From Todiramphus chloris collaris (lineage: Eukaryota; Chordata; Aves; Coraciiformes; Alcedinidae), in NCBI GenBank assembly GCA_025345505.1, contig JANVCC010009895.1, positions 548,277 to 612,276 on the forward strand: DNA of 64,000 nt. Direction: 5' to 3'. Shown here one piece after another: positions 12,426-64,000 of this stretch. The stretch's first letter is position 1, and each line of letters begins with the position of its first letter. Made by a program: the position numbers and the translations under genes. The notes below the pieces were generated by a model, which saw only the letters and a program-made list of their open reading frames with translations, did no database searches and was not told where the DNA came from.

Positions 12426-13890
12426 AATGAATCACAGAATGGTTTCAGTTGGAAGGGACCTTTCAAGGTCATCTAGTCCAACCCCCCTGCAGTGAGTGGG
12501 AACATCTTCAACTAGAGCAACTCTCAGCCTGTCCTCACAGCAGAGGGGTTCCAGCCCTTGGATCATTTTCATGGCCTCCTCTGGCACCACTCCAACAGGT
12601 CCATGTCTCTCCTGTGCTGAGGATTCCAGAGCTGGACACAGCACTGAAAGGGGAGGTCTCACCAGAGCAGAGCAGAGCAGAGGGGCAGAATCCCCTCCCT
12701 TGACCTGCTGCCCACACTGCTTTGGATGCAGCCGAGGATGCCATTAGCTTCTGGGCTGCAAGCACACGCTGCCAGGTCCTGTCCAGCTTTTCATCTACCA
12801 GCACCCCCAAGTCTTTCCCCACAGGGCTGCTCTCAGTACAGGCTAGGGGATGACGGGATGGATACTGGGGTTTGTTCTGACCCACGTGCAGGACTTCACA
12901 TGTGGCCTTGTTGAACCTCATGAGGTTCACATGGGCCCACTTCTGAAGCTTGTCCAGGTCCCTCTGGATGACATCCCGTCCTTCAGGTGTGTCAACTGCA
13001 CCACTCAGCTTGATGTCATCTGCAGACTTGCCGATGGTGCACTTAATCCCACTGTCCATGTCATTGATGAAGATATTAAACAGCACTGGTCCCAGTACAG
13101 ACCCCTGAGGGACATCACTTGTCACCAATCTGTATATGGACATCGAGCCTTTGATCACTACCTTCTGGATGGGACCATCCAACCGATTCATCATTCACCG
13201 AACAATCCACCTATCAAATCCATCTCTCTCCAATTTGGAGAAAAGGATGTTGTGGGGGACTGTGTCAAAGGCCTTATAGAAGTCCAGACAGATGACATCC
13301 ATTGCTCTTTCCTTGTCCACTGATGTAGTCACTCCATCGTAGAAGGACACTAGACTGGTCAGGCAGGACTTGGCCTTAGTGAAGCCATGCTGGCTGTCTC
13401 CAATTGCCTCCCTGCCTTCCCTGTGCCTTAGCAGAGCTTCTAAAAAGATCTGTTCCATGATCTTCCCAGGCACAGAGGTGAGGATGACAGGTTGGGAGTT
13501 CCCAGGCTCCTCCTTTCTACCCTTTTTAAAAATGGGCCCAATGTTTCCCTTTTTCCAGTCACTGGAGACTTCCCCTGACTGCCAGGACTTTTCAAATATC
13601 ATGGAGAGTGGCTTGGCAACTACATCAGCTAATTCCTTCAGGATGCTGGGGTGCATATCATCAGGTCCCAGAGGCATATGTATCTTCAGGTTCCTCAGGT
13701 GGTCACAAACCTGGTCTTCTCTTACAGTGGGAGGGAATTTGCTCCCCCAGTCTCTGTCTTGTGGTCCATCCACTTGAGAGGTGTGGGAAGAGAGGTTGCC
13801 AGTGAAAGACCAAAGCAAAAAAGTTGTTGAGTACCTCAGCCTTCTCCTTGTCTGTTGTTACCACTTTGTATGTCGCTCCTATTTGCAAGG
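12426..13890 (-). mobile_element. CR1 LINE (older subfamily), RT region well preserved, antisense
   Basis: The 3' end is at 12426 (tgaatcacagaatggtttcagttgg). On the minus strand two open frames, 13818-13195 and 13194-12535, are the same frame broken only by one stop codon. Together they cover most of the RT, from an N-terminal part ([17 protein letters not shown]) through [20 protein letters not shown] to a SADD motif, where the usual form is FADD. The first residue of the catalytic motif is changed and the 5' part is lost, so it is inactive. Confidence 0.9.
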
Positions 13891-15142
13891 AGGAGGACTC
13901 GGGGAACTACAGGCTCATCAGCCTCACCTCAGTCCCGTGGTCAATGATGGAGCAGCTAATCCTCAAAACCATTTCCAAGCACATGAAATATGAGAAGGTC
14001 ATCAAGAGTAGTCAGCATGGCTTCAGCAAGGGGAAGTCACTAATGACCAGCTTGATAACCTTCTGTGATGTAGTCACTGGCTTGGTAAATGAGGGGAAAG
14101 CAGTGGATACAGTCTAACTGGTCTTTGACACGCTTCCATAAGATCCTCCTGGACAAGCTGTTGATGTATGGGCTGGTTGAGCAGACACTGAGGTGGATTG
14201 AAAACTGTCTGAGAGGTCGGGCCCAGAGAGTGTTGATCAGTGGCACAAAGTCTAGTTAGAGGCCAGTGACTAACGGTGTTCCCCAGGGGTCAATACTGGG
14301 TCTGATCCTTTTCAACGTCTTCATTAATGATCTGGATGATTGGGCAGAGTGTACCCTCAGCATGTTTGCAGATGACACCAAATTGGGAGGAGTGGCTGGT
14401 ACACCAGAGGGTCATGCTGCCATCCAGAGGGTCCTCAACAGACTGGAGAAACGGGCAGGCAGGAATCTCATGAAGTTCAACAAAGGGAAGTGCTAAGTCT
14501 TGCACCTGCGGAGGAATAACCCCATGCAGTACATGCTGGGGGGCTGCCCAGATGGAAAACAGCTCTGCAGAAGAGACCCTGGTGCTCCTGGTGGCCACCA
14601 GGTTGAACTTGAGCCAACAGCATGCCCTTGTCACAAGAAGGTTAATGGTGTCCTGGGCTGCATTGGGAGGAACGTTGCCATAGGTTGAGGAAGGTGATCC
14701 TTCCCCGCTACTCAGCACTGGTGAGGCCACACCTGGAGTACTCTGTCCAGTTGCTGGGCTCCCCAGTATAAGAGACTGATGACACTATTGGAGAGACTCG
14801 AATGAAGGGCTACGAAGATGATGAACAGACCGGAGCATCTCTTCTAGGAACAGAAGCTGAGACAGCTGGGATGGAGAAGAGAAGGCTCAGGGGGGATCTC
14901 CTTAGTGTATATAAATACCCGAAGGGAGAATGTAAAGACAGAGATGGAACCTTTTTGGTGGTGACCAGTGACAGGACAGGAGGCAATGGGCACAAACTAG
15001 AACACAGAAGGTTCTATCTGTACATCAGGAAATGCTTTTTTTGACTATGAGGGTGACAGAGCACTGGAACTGGTTGTCCAGAGAGATGGTGGAGTTTCCC
15101 TCCTTGGAGATATTCAAAAGCTGGATAGGACCTGGATAGATC
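13889..15142 (+). mobile_element. CR1 LINE, RT to near the 3' end, sense
   Basis: Directly abuts the previous antisense CR1, making an inverted pair. The + frames show GNYRLISLTSVPWS, then [20 protein letters not shown], then [10 protein letters not shown] with the intact ADD catalytic pair, then the C-terminal part in shifted frames. It ends at about 15142 without the usual 3' tail. Confidence 0.88.
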
Positions 15143-16282
15143 CTCCCAGTCAAAGGGAAGGGGCTTGAGAGGGCCAATCGAATTGGGAAAATCAATAAAT
15201 GGTTATGGGACTGGTGCATAGACCGTGGGATTCGCTTTGAGAAACCTGATCTCCTGGGGGCTGATGGGGTCCATTTCTCAGAGAAGGGGAAGAGCATCTT
15301 TTGCCACAGGCTTGCCAATTTAGTAGAGAGGACTTTAAACTAGAGTTGCCAGGAGAAGGGAATCTTCAATCCATCCCACTTCAAGGCCAGTTCCAGTAAT
15401 AGATGCCCTGGACCCAGAGAAGGATCACAGGCCAGCAAGAGAGCACCTAAAGTGCAAGATAATGGATTCCAGCCAGTAAGTCAACTTCAATGGGGGCATA
15501 ACTTAAATGCCTCTGTGCAAATGCATGAAGCATGGGGAACAAAGAAGAGGAGTTAGAGATGTGTGCATGTCTGCAGAGCTATGATGTTATTGTCATCATT
15601 GAAACGTGGTGGGATGGCTCCTATGACTGGAATGTAGGAATAGATGGGTACAAGCTCTTTAGGAAAGACAGGGGAAGGTGATGTTATAGTCGGGGTCTGC
15701 TACAGGCCACCTGACCAGGAGGACTGAGCAGATGAGGCTCTCTGTAGACAGATAGGAGCAGCTTCATGTTCACAAACCCTGGTCCTCATGGGGGATTTCA
15801 ACCACCCTGATATCTGTTGGAAGGACAGCACAGCAGGGCACCAGCTATCCAGGAGGTTCCTGGAATTCATTGATGACAGTTTCCTTCTCCAAGTGTTAGA
15901 GGAATCATCAAGGAGAGGTGCTATGCTGGATCTTGTTCTCACCAACAAGGAGGGGCTGGTGGGGAATGTGAAGCTCAAGGGCAGCCTTGGCTGCAGTGAC
16001 CATGAAATGGTGGAGTTCAAGATCCTTAGGGCAGCAAGGAGGGTGAGCAGCATGCTCACTACCCTGGACTTCAGGAGAGTAGGCTTTGACCTCTTCAGGG
16101 ACCTGCTTGGTAGAGTATCATGGGATAAAGTCCTGGAGAGGAGAGGGGCCCAAGATAACTGGTCGATATTCAAGGACCACCTCCTCCAAGCCTAGGAGTG
16201 ATGTGTCCCATAAAAGAGGAAGGCAGGCAAGAATGCCAGGAGGCCTTCATGGATGAACAAGGAGCTCCTGGACACACTTAGA
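15143..16282 (+). mobile_element. CR1 LINE 5' half with endonuclease, sense
   Basis: The 5' region and apurinic-type endonuclease of a CR1. MGDFNHPDICWKDS lies at about 15788, and a later LGCSDHEMVEFKI stretch carries the SDH motif. It sits downstream of a CR1 3' half in the same orientation, so the order is permuted. It ends after WMNKELLDTL, where an antisense CR1 begins. Confidence 0.88.
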
Positions 16283-17793
16283 CCACAGAACCCCAGAATG
16301 GTAGGTGTTGGAAAGGACCTCGAGAGATCATCTAGTCCAACCCCCCTTCCAGAGCAGGTTCACCCAGGGCAGATTGCACTTGAACGTGTCCAGGCAGGTT
16401 TGGAATCCCTCCAGAGAGGGAGACTCCACACCCTCTCTGGGCAGCCTAGTCCAGGCCTCTGTCACACAGTAAAGAAGTTTTTCCTCATGTTGAGGTGGAA
16501 CCTCCTGTGTTCTAGTTTCTGCCCGTTGCCCCTCATCCTATCACTGGGCACCACTGAAAAGAGACTGGCCCCATCCTCTTGACACCCACCCTTCAAATAT
16601 TTATAAACATTAATAAGATCCACTCTTGGTCTTCTCTTCTCCAGGCTAAACAGTCTCTGGTCTCTCAGCCTTTCCTCATAAGAGAGGTGTTCCAGTCCCT
16701 TAATCATCCTTGTAGTCTCTCTCCAGTAGTTCCCTGTCTCTCTTGAACTGGGGAGCTCAGAACTGGACATAATACTCTAGATGTGGCCTCACTAGAGTAG
16801 AGGAGAACTTCCCTTGACCTGCTGGCCACACTTTTCTTTATGCATCCCAGGATACCTATCATGGTTTAGGGTCAGGGCATCCCCTTAGACCTATAACAGA
16901 TGCTCTTTGTTTCCCTCCCTCCCTAAAGGGGAAGAGAAAGGGAATAAGGGAGAGAGACTGAGTGATTAGAAAAGGAAACTAGAACAGCTTTAATGGAAAT
17001 GAAATTAATAATTATAAAAATGGAATATATACAAATATATAGAAAACCAGTATGGAACCCAACCCCCCTGATGGGAATTCCATCACCATCAGCACTGATG
17101 CTGTGGAGCAGGCACTGGGGGAGTCCCATACTGGGCCTCGCAGAAGACGGGAGCTGTGTTCAGGAGCTGGATTCTGGTACCGTGTTCAGGAAGACGCAGA
17201 CCGGATCGAAGGCAGAATGCACAGAGTCCTCCTTGGGTGCTCAGAGGAAGAAAGCGAAAGAGGACCCGAGCCAAGTCGAGCAAAGCTGGCAAAGCAGTCC
17301 AAGAGGGGATAATTGCCCAGAGACCCTTCAGATCCTTCAGCTCTATACCGAATATAACGTATATGGGATGGAATACCTCATTGGTCAGTTTAGGGTCACC
17401 TGTCCTGTGCACTCTTCCTTGCAGGTGCAACCTTTCACTTTTCTGCACCCCCCAATGTGGTACATAGGACCCAGCAGTGGCCTTGGTCTGCACAACAATC
17501 CTTGGTAGTAACTCTAACCATGGGGTGTTCTCACTGCTAGAAGCAGACACTGTCTGTGAAAACAGGCTCCTATCTTCAGAAAGTGCTGTTAATTAGAAGA
17601 ACTTAGCTGAAAAGTGAAATTACTGAACAGAATTAGTTCTGTTCTCACTCAAACCAGGACAATACCATCGGCATTATTGGCCACAAGTGCACATTGCTGG
17701 CTCATGGGGAACTTGTCCACCAGGACTCCTAGTTCCTTCTCCATGTAGCTGCTTTCCAGCAGGTCAGCCCCTCACCTGTACTAGTGTATGGTG
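16283..17793 (-). mobile_element. CR1 LINE, antisense, split by an LTR
   Basis: The 3' end is at about 16290 and ORF2 C-terminal sequence runs to 16856. The same CR1 then continues from 17662 (ataccatcggcattattggccac) to about 17793. The interruption is the LTR at 16857-17661. Confidence 0.9.
16857..17661 (-). mobile_element. Solo LTR, TTTAGGG...CCAGGACA family, 5-bp duplication atacc
   Basis: 805 bp inserted in a CR1, flanked by atacc at 16852-16856 and 17662-17666. The first base pair is degraded to TA from TG. Read on the minus strand it has a TATA-like region (17022-17040) and an ATTAAA signal near 16989-16994, so it points leftwards. A close relative lies at 62835-63608. The open frames inside it have no recognised domain. 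Confidence 0.85.
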
Positions 17794-17794
17794 T

Positions 17795-17975
17795 AGTTGG
17801 AGGTGTCCCTGCCCATGGCAGGGATTTTGGAACTAGATGAGCTTTAAGGTGCCTTCCAACCCAAACCATTCTGTGATTCTGTAATAACTGGCTCTAGGTG
17901 ACATTGAGCATAGTGATTGGACCGGATGAACTCCATTGGTCCCGTCCAACTTCAACCATTCTTTTATTCTGTGAA
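17795..17975 (+). mobile_element. Two short CR1 3' ends, sense
   Basis: Two consecutive 3' tails of older CR1 copies. The first ends ccttccaacccaaaccattctgtgattctg at about 17882; the second ends caacttcaaccattcttttattctgtg at about 17972. Confidence 0.8.
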
Positions 17976-18327
17976 TTGGATTTATAACATCCATAGTAAT
18001 AGTTGAATAGGAGGCTATTCAAGTCTCAAGGCTGATTAAGTAAGATGTCAGATATCTGTTATATTTTTAGACGATAAGGATATCTCAAAGATGACAGCAA
18101 ACTGTGTTAATGGAACTTTTTCTGGGGATCAATAGAAAAGCTAGGAATGATAAGAAAAGTTTTTTGAGTTGAGGTACTATAGGTTAGATGCAGAGTTTTG
18201 TGGTTGCTTTTTTGAATCTCATTGGTATACTTCTCAGTATGTTAATGTAGCTACATTATAATTCTTTAAATAAGAGAAGTGACATAACAGTTGGAGATAT
18301 ATGACCATGTAACTTGACTAATTATAA

Positions 18328-60145
<41,818 letters not shown>

Positions 60146-60690
60146 CAAAGACTGACATTTTCTGGACCTTCTTTTAGCCATATACAGTGAGATAACACAG
60201 TAATTGCCTTATGTGACTTGAAAGATATGGACTGGATATTTTGTCAGTAGCAGTATTGTTACTTCTTTCCAGGGTGCAAGGTCTATTATCCCAACAACAG
60301 AAAAAATATTTTTGTATTAAATTTTATGCTGCACTGTGCTGCAAATGTTGTGGCACTCTTTTTATTATTTTTTTTTCCAGACTGGATCTCATAAAACTGT
60401 TTTTAGGCTGAACACAGTTTAAATTAAATTATGTTTGCAAATGAATTTTTAAACACTGAGGAGTTTGTCTTCTTTTCTTAGCAAAGAATTCTCAAGGATT
60501 TTTGTTCACTTTCCGAAGCTATTTGTTTACATTGTACACTGCAACCACCTTGCCACTTTTCATTACAAGCTTGAATATTTAAGTTCTGTACCTATAACTG
60601 TAAAATAGCTGGGTTTTCTCCTGTTTGTGATCAGTTGTAATAATGCCTTTTTACAAAATAAAATAAATGGATGAAAATTATTGCAAATTA
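60146..60690 (+). other. CHD1: CHD1 3' untranslated region
   Basis: Follows the stop codon. AT-rich, no repeat. The end is set by the tandem poly(A) signals at 60657-60667, with cleavage expected about 15-25 nt later. Confidence 0.75.
60657..60667 (+). terminator. Tandem poly(A) signals
   Basis: Two overlapping AATAAA hexamers (60657-60662 and 60662-60667), followed by a T-rich stretch at 60697-60725 that suits a downstream element. Confidence 0.75.
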
Positions 60691-62199
60691 AATGAGCTTG
60701 CTTTTCTTTTTTTGCTTGTTCTTTTCCCCACCAACTCAGGTGCCTTCTCGACACAAGTATGAAACAGTCAGTATACTAACACTTTTTTATAAAATATCTT
60801 TATGAAATCACTGTTCAGAATGTAAAAATGAGAAAAGGGAACATTTTTATTCCATTTAGTGCTCCTTTTTAATTGGATGTTTCAGATGCTTCTATTAAAT
60901 TGTCAATATTGTGATTTGTTGTAATGAAATGGTGGGAAATATTCAGCTAAACTGATCTGGAAAGTTTTTTCCAGTCCTTTGGTTTTAAAGAACGAGTGTT
61001 CAATATCTAAACACTTCTGAATCCAAATCGGACAAAATTTATTGGAAAGATATTTGTTTTTCCTCTTATAACAGGCAATAATGTCAAATGTCCTATACAG
61101 CCAGTTAATGTTTTAGATTTAAATGGCTTTCTATTAATAGAATTATTACAACGCACACTGATTGTACATAGATAACTTCTGTCTGACAAATTAAAAGGAT
61201 ATGTTCGCTTTTGTTTCCTGATGGTGTTTTTCTACAGCGTACCTTTCTCATTTAAACATAAAGTATTAAACTCTAAGTACTAAATTTTAATACACAACAT
61301 AATTAGGGAAGATAAATGTCTACCCTGGTATCATGTGGTTGGAGCTAATATGTTGCTCGAATTTTTCTCATGTTGCAATGTGTTGAGCATTTTTTCCAAT
61401 TAAACAGTTTTAAAAGAAAGTATTAAAATTGAACCAAAACCTCTTCAGAGTACCTGTCTGTTATGATCTCACTATAGGCACAACTGCTGCATATTCTAAG
61501 TTAATATAATTTAGCCAAGTACATTTAAGCTAATTTAATGTAGGCAGATAATTAATGCTTCTTCATTTCTTAGCTCTTCATCTTCCCTTCATCTTCCCAG
61601 GGTTAGGAGGGTTTTGAACTCTGCTTTTGAGTTTAATTGCTGAAGCAGTGTTTAGCTAGTGGTGCCTAGTAAGGTTGTGCATGTGTGCTATACATCTTCC
61701 TCTTCCAATGGTGAAAATCTGGAAGCTAGAGCACCCACAACTACTGCCTAGTTCTTACTGTTTGGGTTGTGAGATGGAATCTTGGATCCAATATGATAAC
61801 ACATCAATAGAGCAGTCCCACTAAGTCTGCTTCACCATCAGTGTAGCTAAAGTAGCATGGCATTGTGGATGATCATGTCTATAACATTGTTAATCTGCAT
61901 CCACTTCTATCAAATGCATCTTGGGTCTTTCAGAGATAAGCAAGACAGGATGTACTTGGTAGCTTTGGTTAGAATCTTTGCTAATTAGTATGTTTAGGTT
62001 GTGTTAACTTTAATCATGTTATAGCTGTTTAAGACTTAACTGAATGCAGAAGGGAATGAAGTTTGATGGTAGAGGTGTTTTCCATGGCTTATAAGATTCA
62101 CTGTTATGAGATTCTCCTAAATACTAAGATATGTATCATATCCTTTGCAAATATAGAAATGACTTATCAGAACTTGTTTTACAAGCTTGCATGCATTCT
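60691..62199. other. Intergenic sequence, no gene seen
   Basis: About 1.5 kb of AT-rich sequence. Nothing recognised. Further AATAAA-like hexamers are possible, so the 3'UTR may have longer forms. Confidence 0.5.
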
Positions 62200-62690
62200 T
62201 TTGGGAACAGAATGTAAGGGTCTTTGACCAAAACAAAGAAGGCAGATATCATTCAGCAGGAGACCTGTTAAAACTGGTTCTGCAGGTTTGTCAGCAGAAA
62301 TGAGGAAGAGAATAGCTATAGGTTGGCAAAAGGGCATGGTGAAGAAAACTAAAGGGTGAAGTAAATGATCACCAGAGGACAGAAGACCACCCTAAGACCC
62401 TAATAGAGTAATTGCCCATTGAAGGACTAGGCAGAGATTGGGCAGACACATGTTAATAATTTCTTTGAAAACTAATGATTATGTAACCAAATTTTCAGAA
62501 ATCTAATGCATATCATGTATACGTTGTATAAGTGTTTCCTGGTTAACTGCAGGTGGGACACACATTTCAAGGAGGGATCCCCTGTGTGTCCAGCACTGCA
62601 ATAAAGAATACCTGCTTAATAACACTACATTGTTATTGAGTTTATCTCTGAATTCTTGCCCAGCCGCACCTAGCCTCCCACTTCAGTGAG
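62200..62690 (+). mobile_element. Probable ERV LTR (start uncertain), sense
   Basis: The part at 62570-62690 looks like an avian LTR R-U5: gtccagcactgcaataaagaatacctgctt (AATAAA at about 62600), then ttgagtttatctctgaattcttgcccagccgcacc. The left boundary is uncertain. A related segment appears at about 63905-63985 (aagtaaatg.tccaccagaggac), so this may be the left LTR of an element that runs off the window. Confidence 0.5.
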
Positions 62691-62834
62691 GAGTGATAGA
62701 AAGCAAGGGGCCTTGGAAACTCCGATCTTTGAATCAAGACCAGCCCAAGGAGGTCAGGTGTGGTGATGTTTTCAGAGGCCAAGAGGTTTCCATCAGTCAA
62801 GACACCATAGGAAACAGGTGTGGTGCTGTACAGG

Positions 62835-63608
62835 TGTCACAGTTTAGGGTCAGGGCAGCCCCCTTAGACCTATAAGAGATGCTCTCTGTTAACTCCCCTC
62901 CCTCCCCAAAGGGGAAGAGAGAAGGAATAAGGGAGAGAGACTTAGCAATTAGAAAGGAAACTAGAACAGCTTTAATGAAAATGAAATTAATAATTAGAAA
63001 AATGGAATATATACAAAACCAGTATGGAACCCAACCCTCCTGATGGTAATTCCATCACTGTTGTTACTGATGCTGTGGAGCAGGCACCGGGGGAGTCCTA
63101 GACTGGGCCCCGCAGCAGATGGGAGCTGGATTCTGGTACTGGGTTCAAGGAACACACAGACCAGGATCAAAGGCAGAATGGACAGAGTCCCTGGGTGCTC
63201 CGAGGAAGGAACTGAAAGAGGACCTGAGACAAGCCAAGAAAAACCTAGCAAAGCAGTCCAAGAGGGGAGAAGAGCCCAGAGACCCTTTGGATCTCTCAGC
63301 TCTATACCAAATATGACATATATGGGATGGAATCCCTTGTTGGTCAGTTTATGGTCACCTGTCCTGTCTGCTCCTCCCTGCAAGTGCAGCCTTTCACCTT
63401 CTGCACCCCCCCAATGTGGTACACAAGATCCAGCAGTGGCCTTGGTCTGCATACCAATCCTTGGTAGGAACTAAACATGGGGTGTTCTCACTGCTAGAAG
63501 CAGACACTGAGAACAGGCTGCTAACTTCAGAAAGTGCAGTTAGAAGAACTGAACTGAAAAGTAAAATTACTGAACAGAATTAGTTCTGTTCTCACTCAAA
63601 CCAGGACA
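62835..63608 (-). mobile_element. LTR, TTTAGGG...CCAGGACA family, 5-bp duplication acagg
   Basis: 774 bp, starts tgtcacagtttaggg and ends aaccaggaca, flanked by acagg at 62830-62834 and 63609-63613. Highly similar to 16857-17661 over its length. Minus-strand ATTAAA near 62973. It sits inside the probable ERV interior. Confidence 0.86.
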
Positions 63609-64000
63609 ACAGGAAACACCTGAGTCAGTTGTCTGTCTCTAGTAAATGTGGGTAGTCCTTGAGGAAGAACCTAGTGAAGGCAGGAGATGGGATGTCTGGT
63701 GGAGTTTTACTAATATTTAAATAATCAGCAACAAGGAATGGGTAGTTGTATAGTACGGGCATACTGTGAAATTCATAACCTTGTAGATAGTCATTATCTC
63801 CAGGAACAGGACAACAAGACATCCCGAGGCACCTGAGCATGCTGAACAGACAAGAACCGGTTTTGTGGCAATAATAAGGATTTTAGGCTTTAGGTCACTA
63901 AAAGAACACGGTGATGAAGAAGAGAAAATGAAGTAAATGTCCACCAGAGGACTTGAAAGACCACTGAGGGGAGAAAAGACCCTAACCCTAATTTTATTAT
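63609..64000. other. Continuation of the ERV-like interior to the window edge
   Basis: No open frame with a known domain. 63905-63985 resembles 62335-62405 and may be the start of a second LTR that continues beyond the window. Confidence 0.4.

Noticed and set aside
13195-13818. Possible host gene with reverse-transcriptase similarity
   Set aside because: It is CR1 ORF2 in antisense, next to a recognisable CR1 3' end. The same protein recurs at several sites with stops.
63981-63996. Telomere-like CCCTAA repeat
   Set aside because: Only about two units, inside ERV-like sequence.

Overview
This is a eukaryotic, AT-rich, intron-rich window dominated by CR1 LINEs and avian-type endogenous retrovirus LTRs. 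It carries most of one gene, CHD1 (chromodomain-helicase-DNA-binding protein 1), on the + strand. The gene identity, the CR1-dominated repeat content and the conserved sites of the universal bird-sexing primers all point to a bird. The spacing of those primer sites (about 427 bp for the 2550F/2718R pair, 389 bp for P2/P8) matches the range usually reported for the female-specific W copy (CHD1W) rather than the Z copy. That assignment is an inference from remembered size ranges.

Layout. 1-18412 is intronic or upstream sequence with no CHD1 exon that I can recognise. It holds CR1 copies, two LTR insertions and a 932-base assembly gap (11113-12044). 18413-60145 carries 30 coding exons of CHD1 in one continuous reading frame (about 1518 codons before the stop), all with AG/GT splice sites, from the middle of chromodomain 1 to the stop codon. 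The N-terminal Ser-rich and acidic exons are missing, being either upstream of the window or inside the gap. The 3'UTR runs to about 60690 with tandem AATAAA signals. 60691-64000 is intergenic and ends in nested LTR elements.

The protein has, in order: the rest of chromodomain 1, chromodomain 2, a two-lobed SNF2 ATPase ([21 protein letters not shown]), an acidic bridge, a SANT-SLIDE DNA-binding module, a Lys/Glu-rich expanded segment, the CHCT helical domain and an Arg/Ser/His-rich tail. CHD1 reads H3K4me3 and spaces nucleosomes during transcription.

The introns are heavily colonised. I see CR1 copies in both orientations, and LTR insertions for which target-site duplications can be read: 5 bp (atacc, aacat, actgg, actac, acagg) or 6 bp (gttata, ggtttc). 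There is also a betaretrovirus-like dUTPase-protease-RT remnant (39757-41720) and a deleted provirus with a tRNA-Lys-type primer-binding site (57123-58867). No insertion breaks an exon. No new biochemical system is evident. The most unusual signals are the C15/G14 homopolymer pair that brackets the DEAH exon, the pol fragment joined directly to an R-U5 strong-stop-like end, and the nested retroelements.
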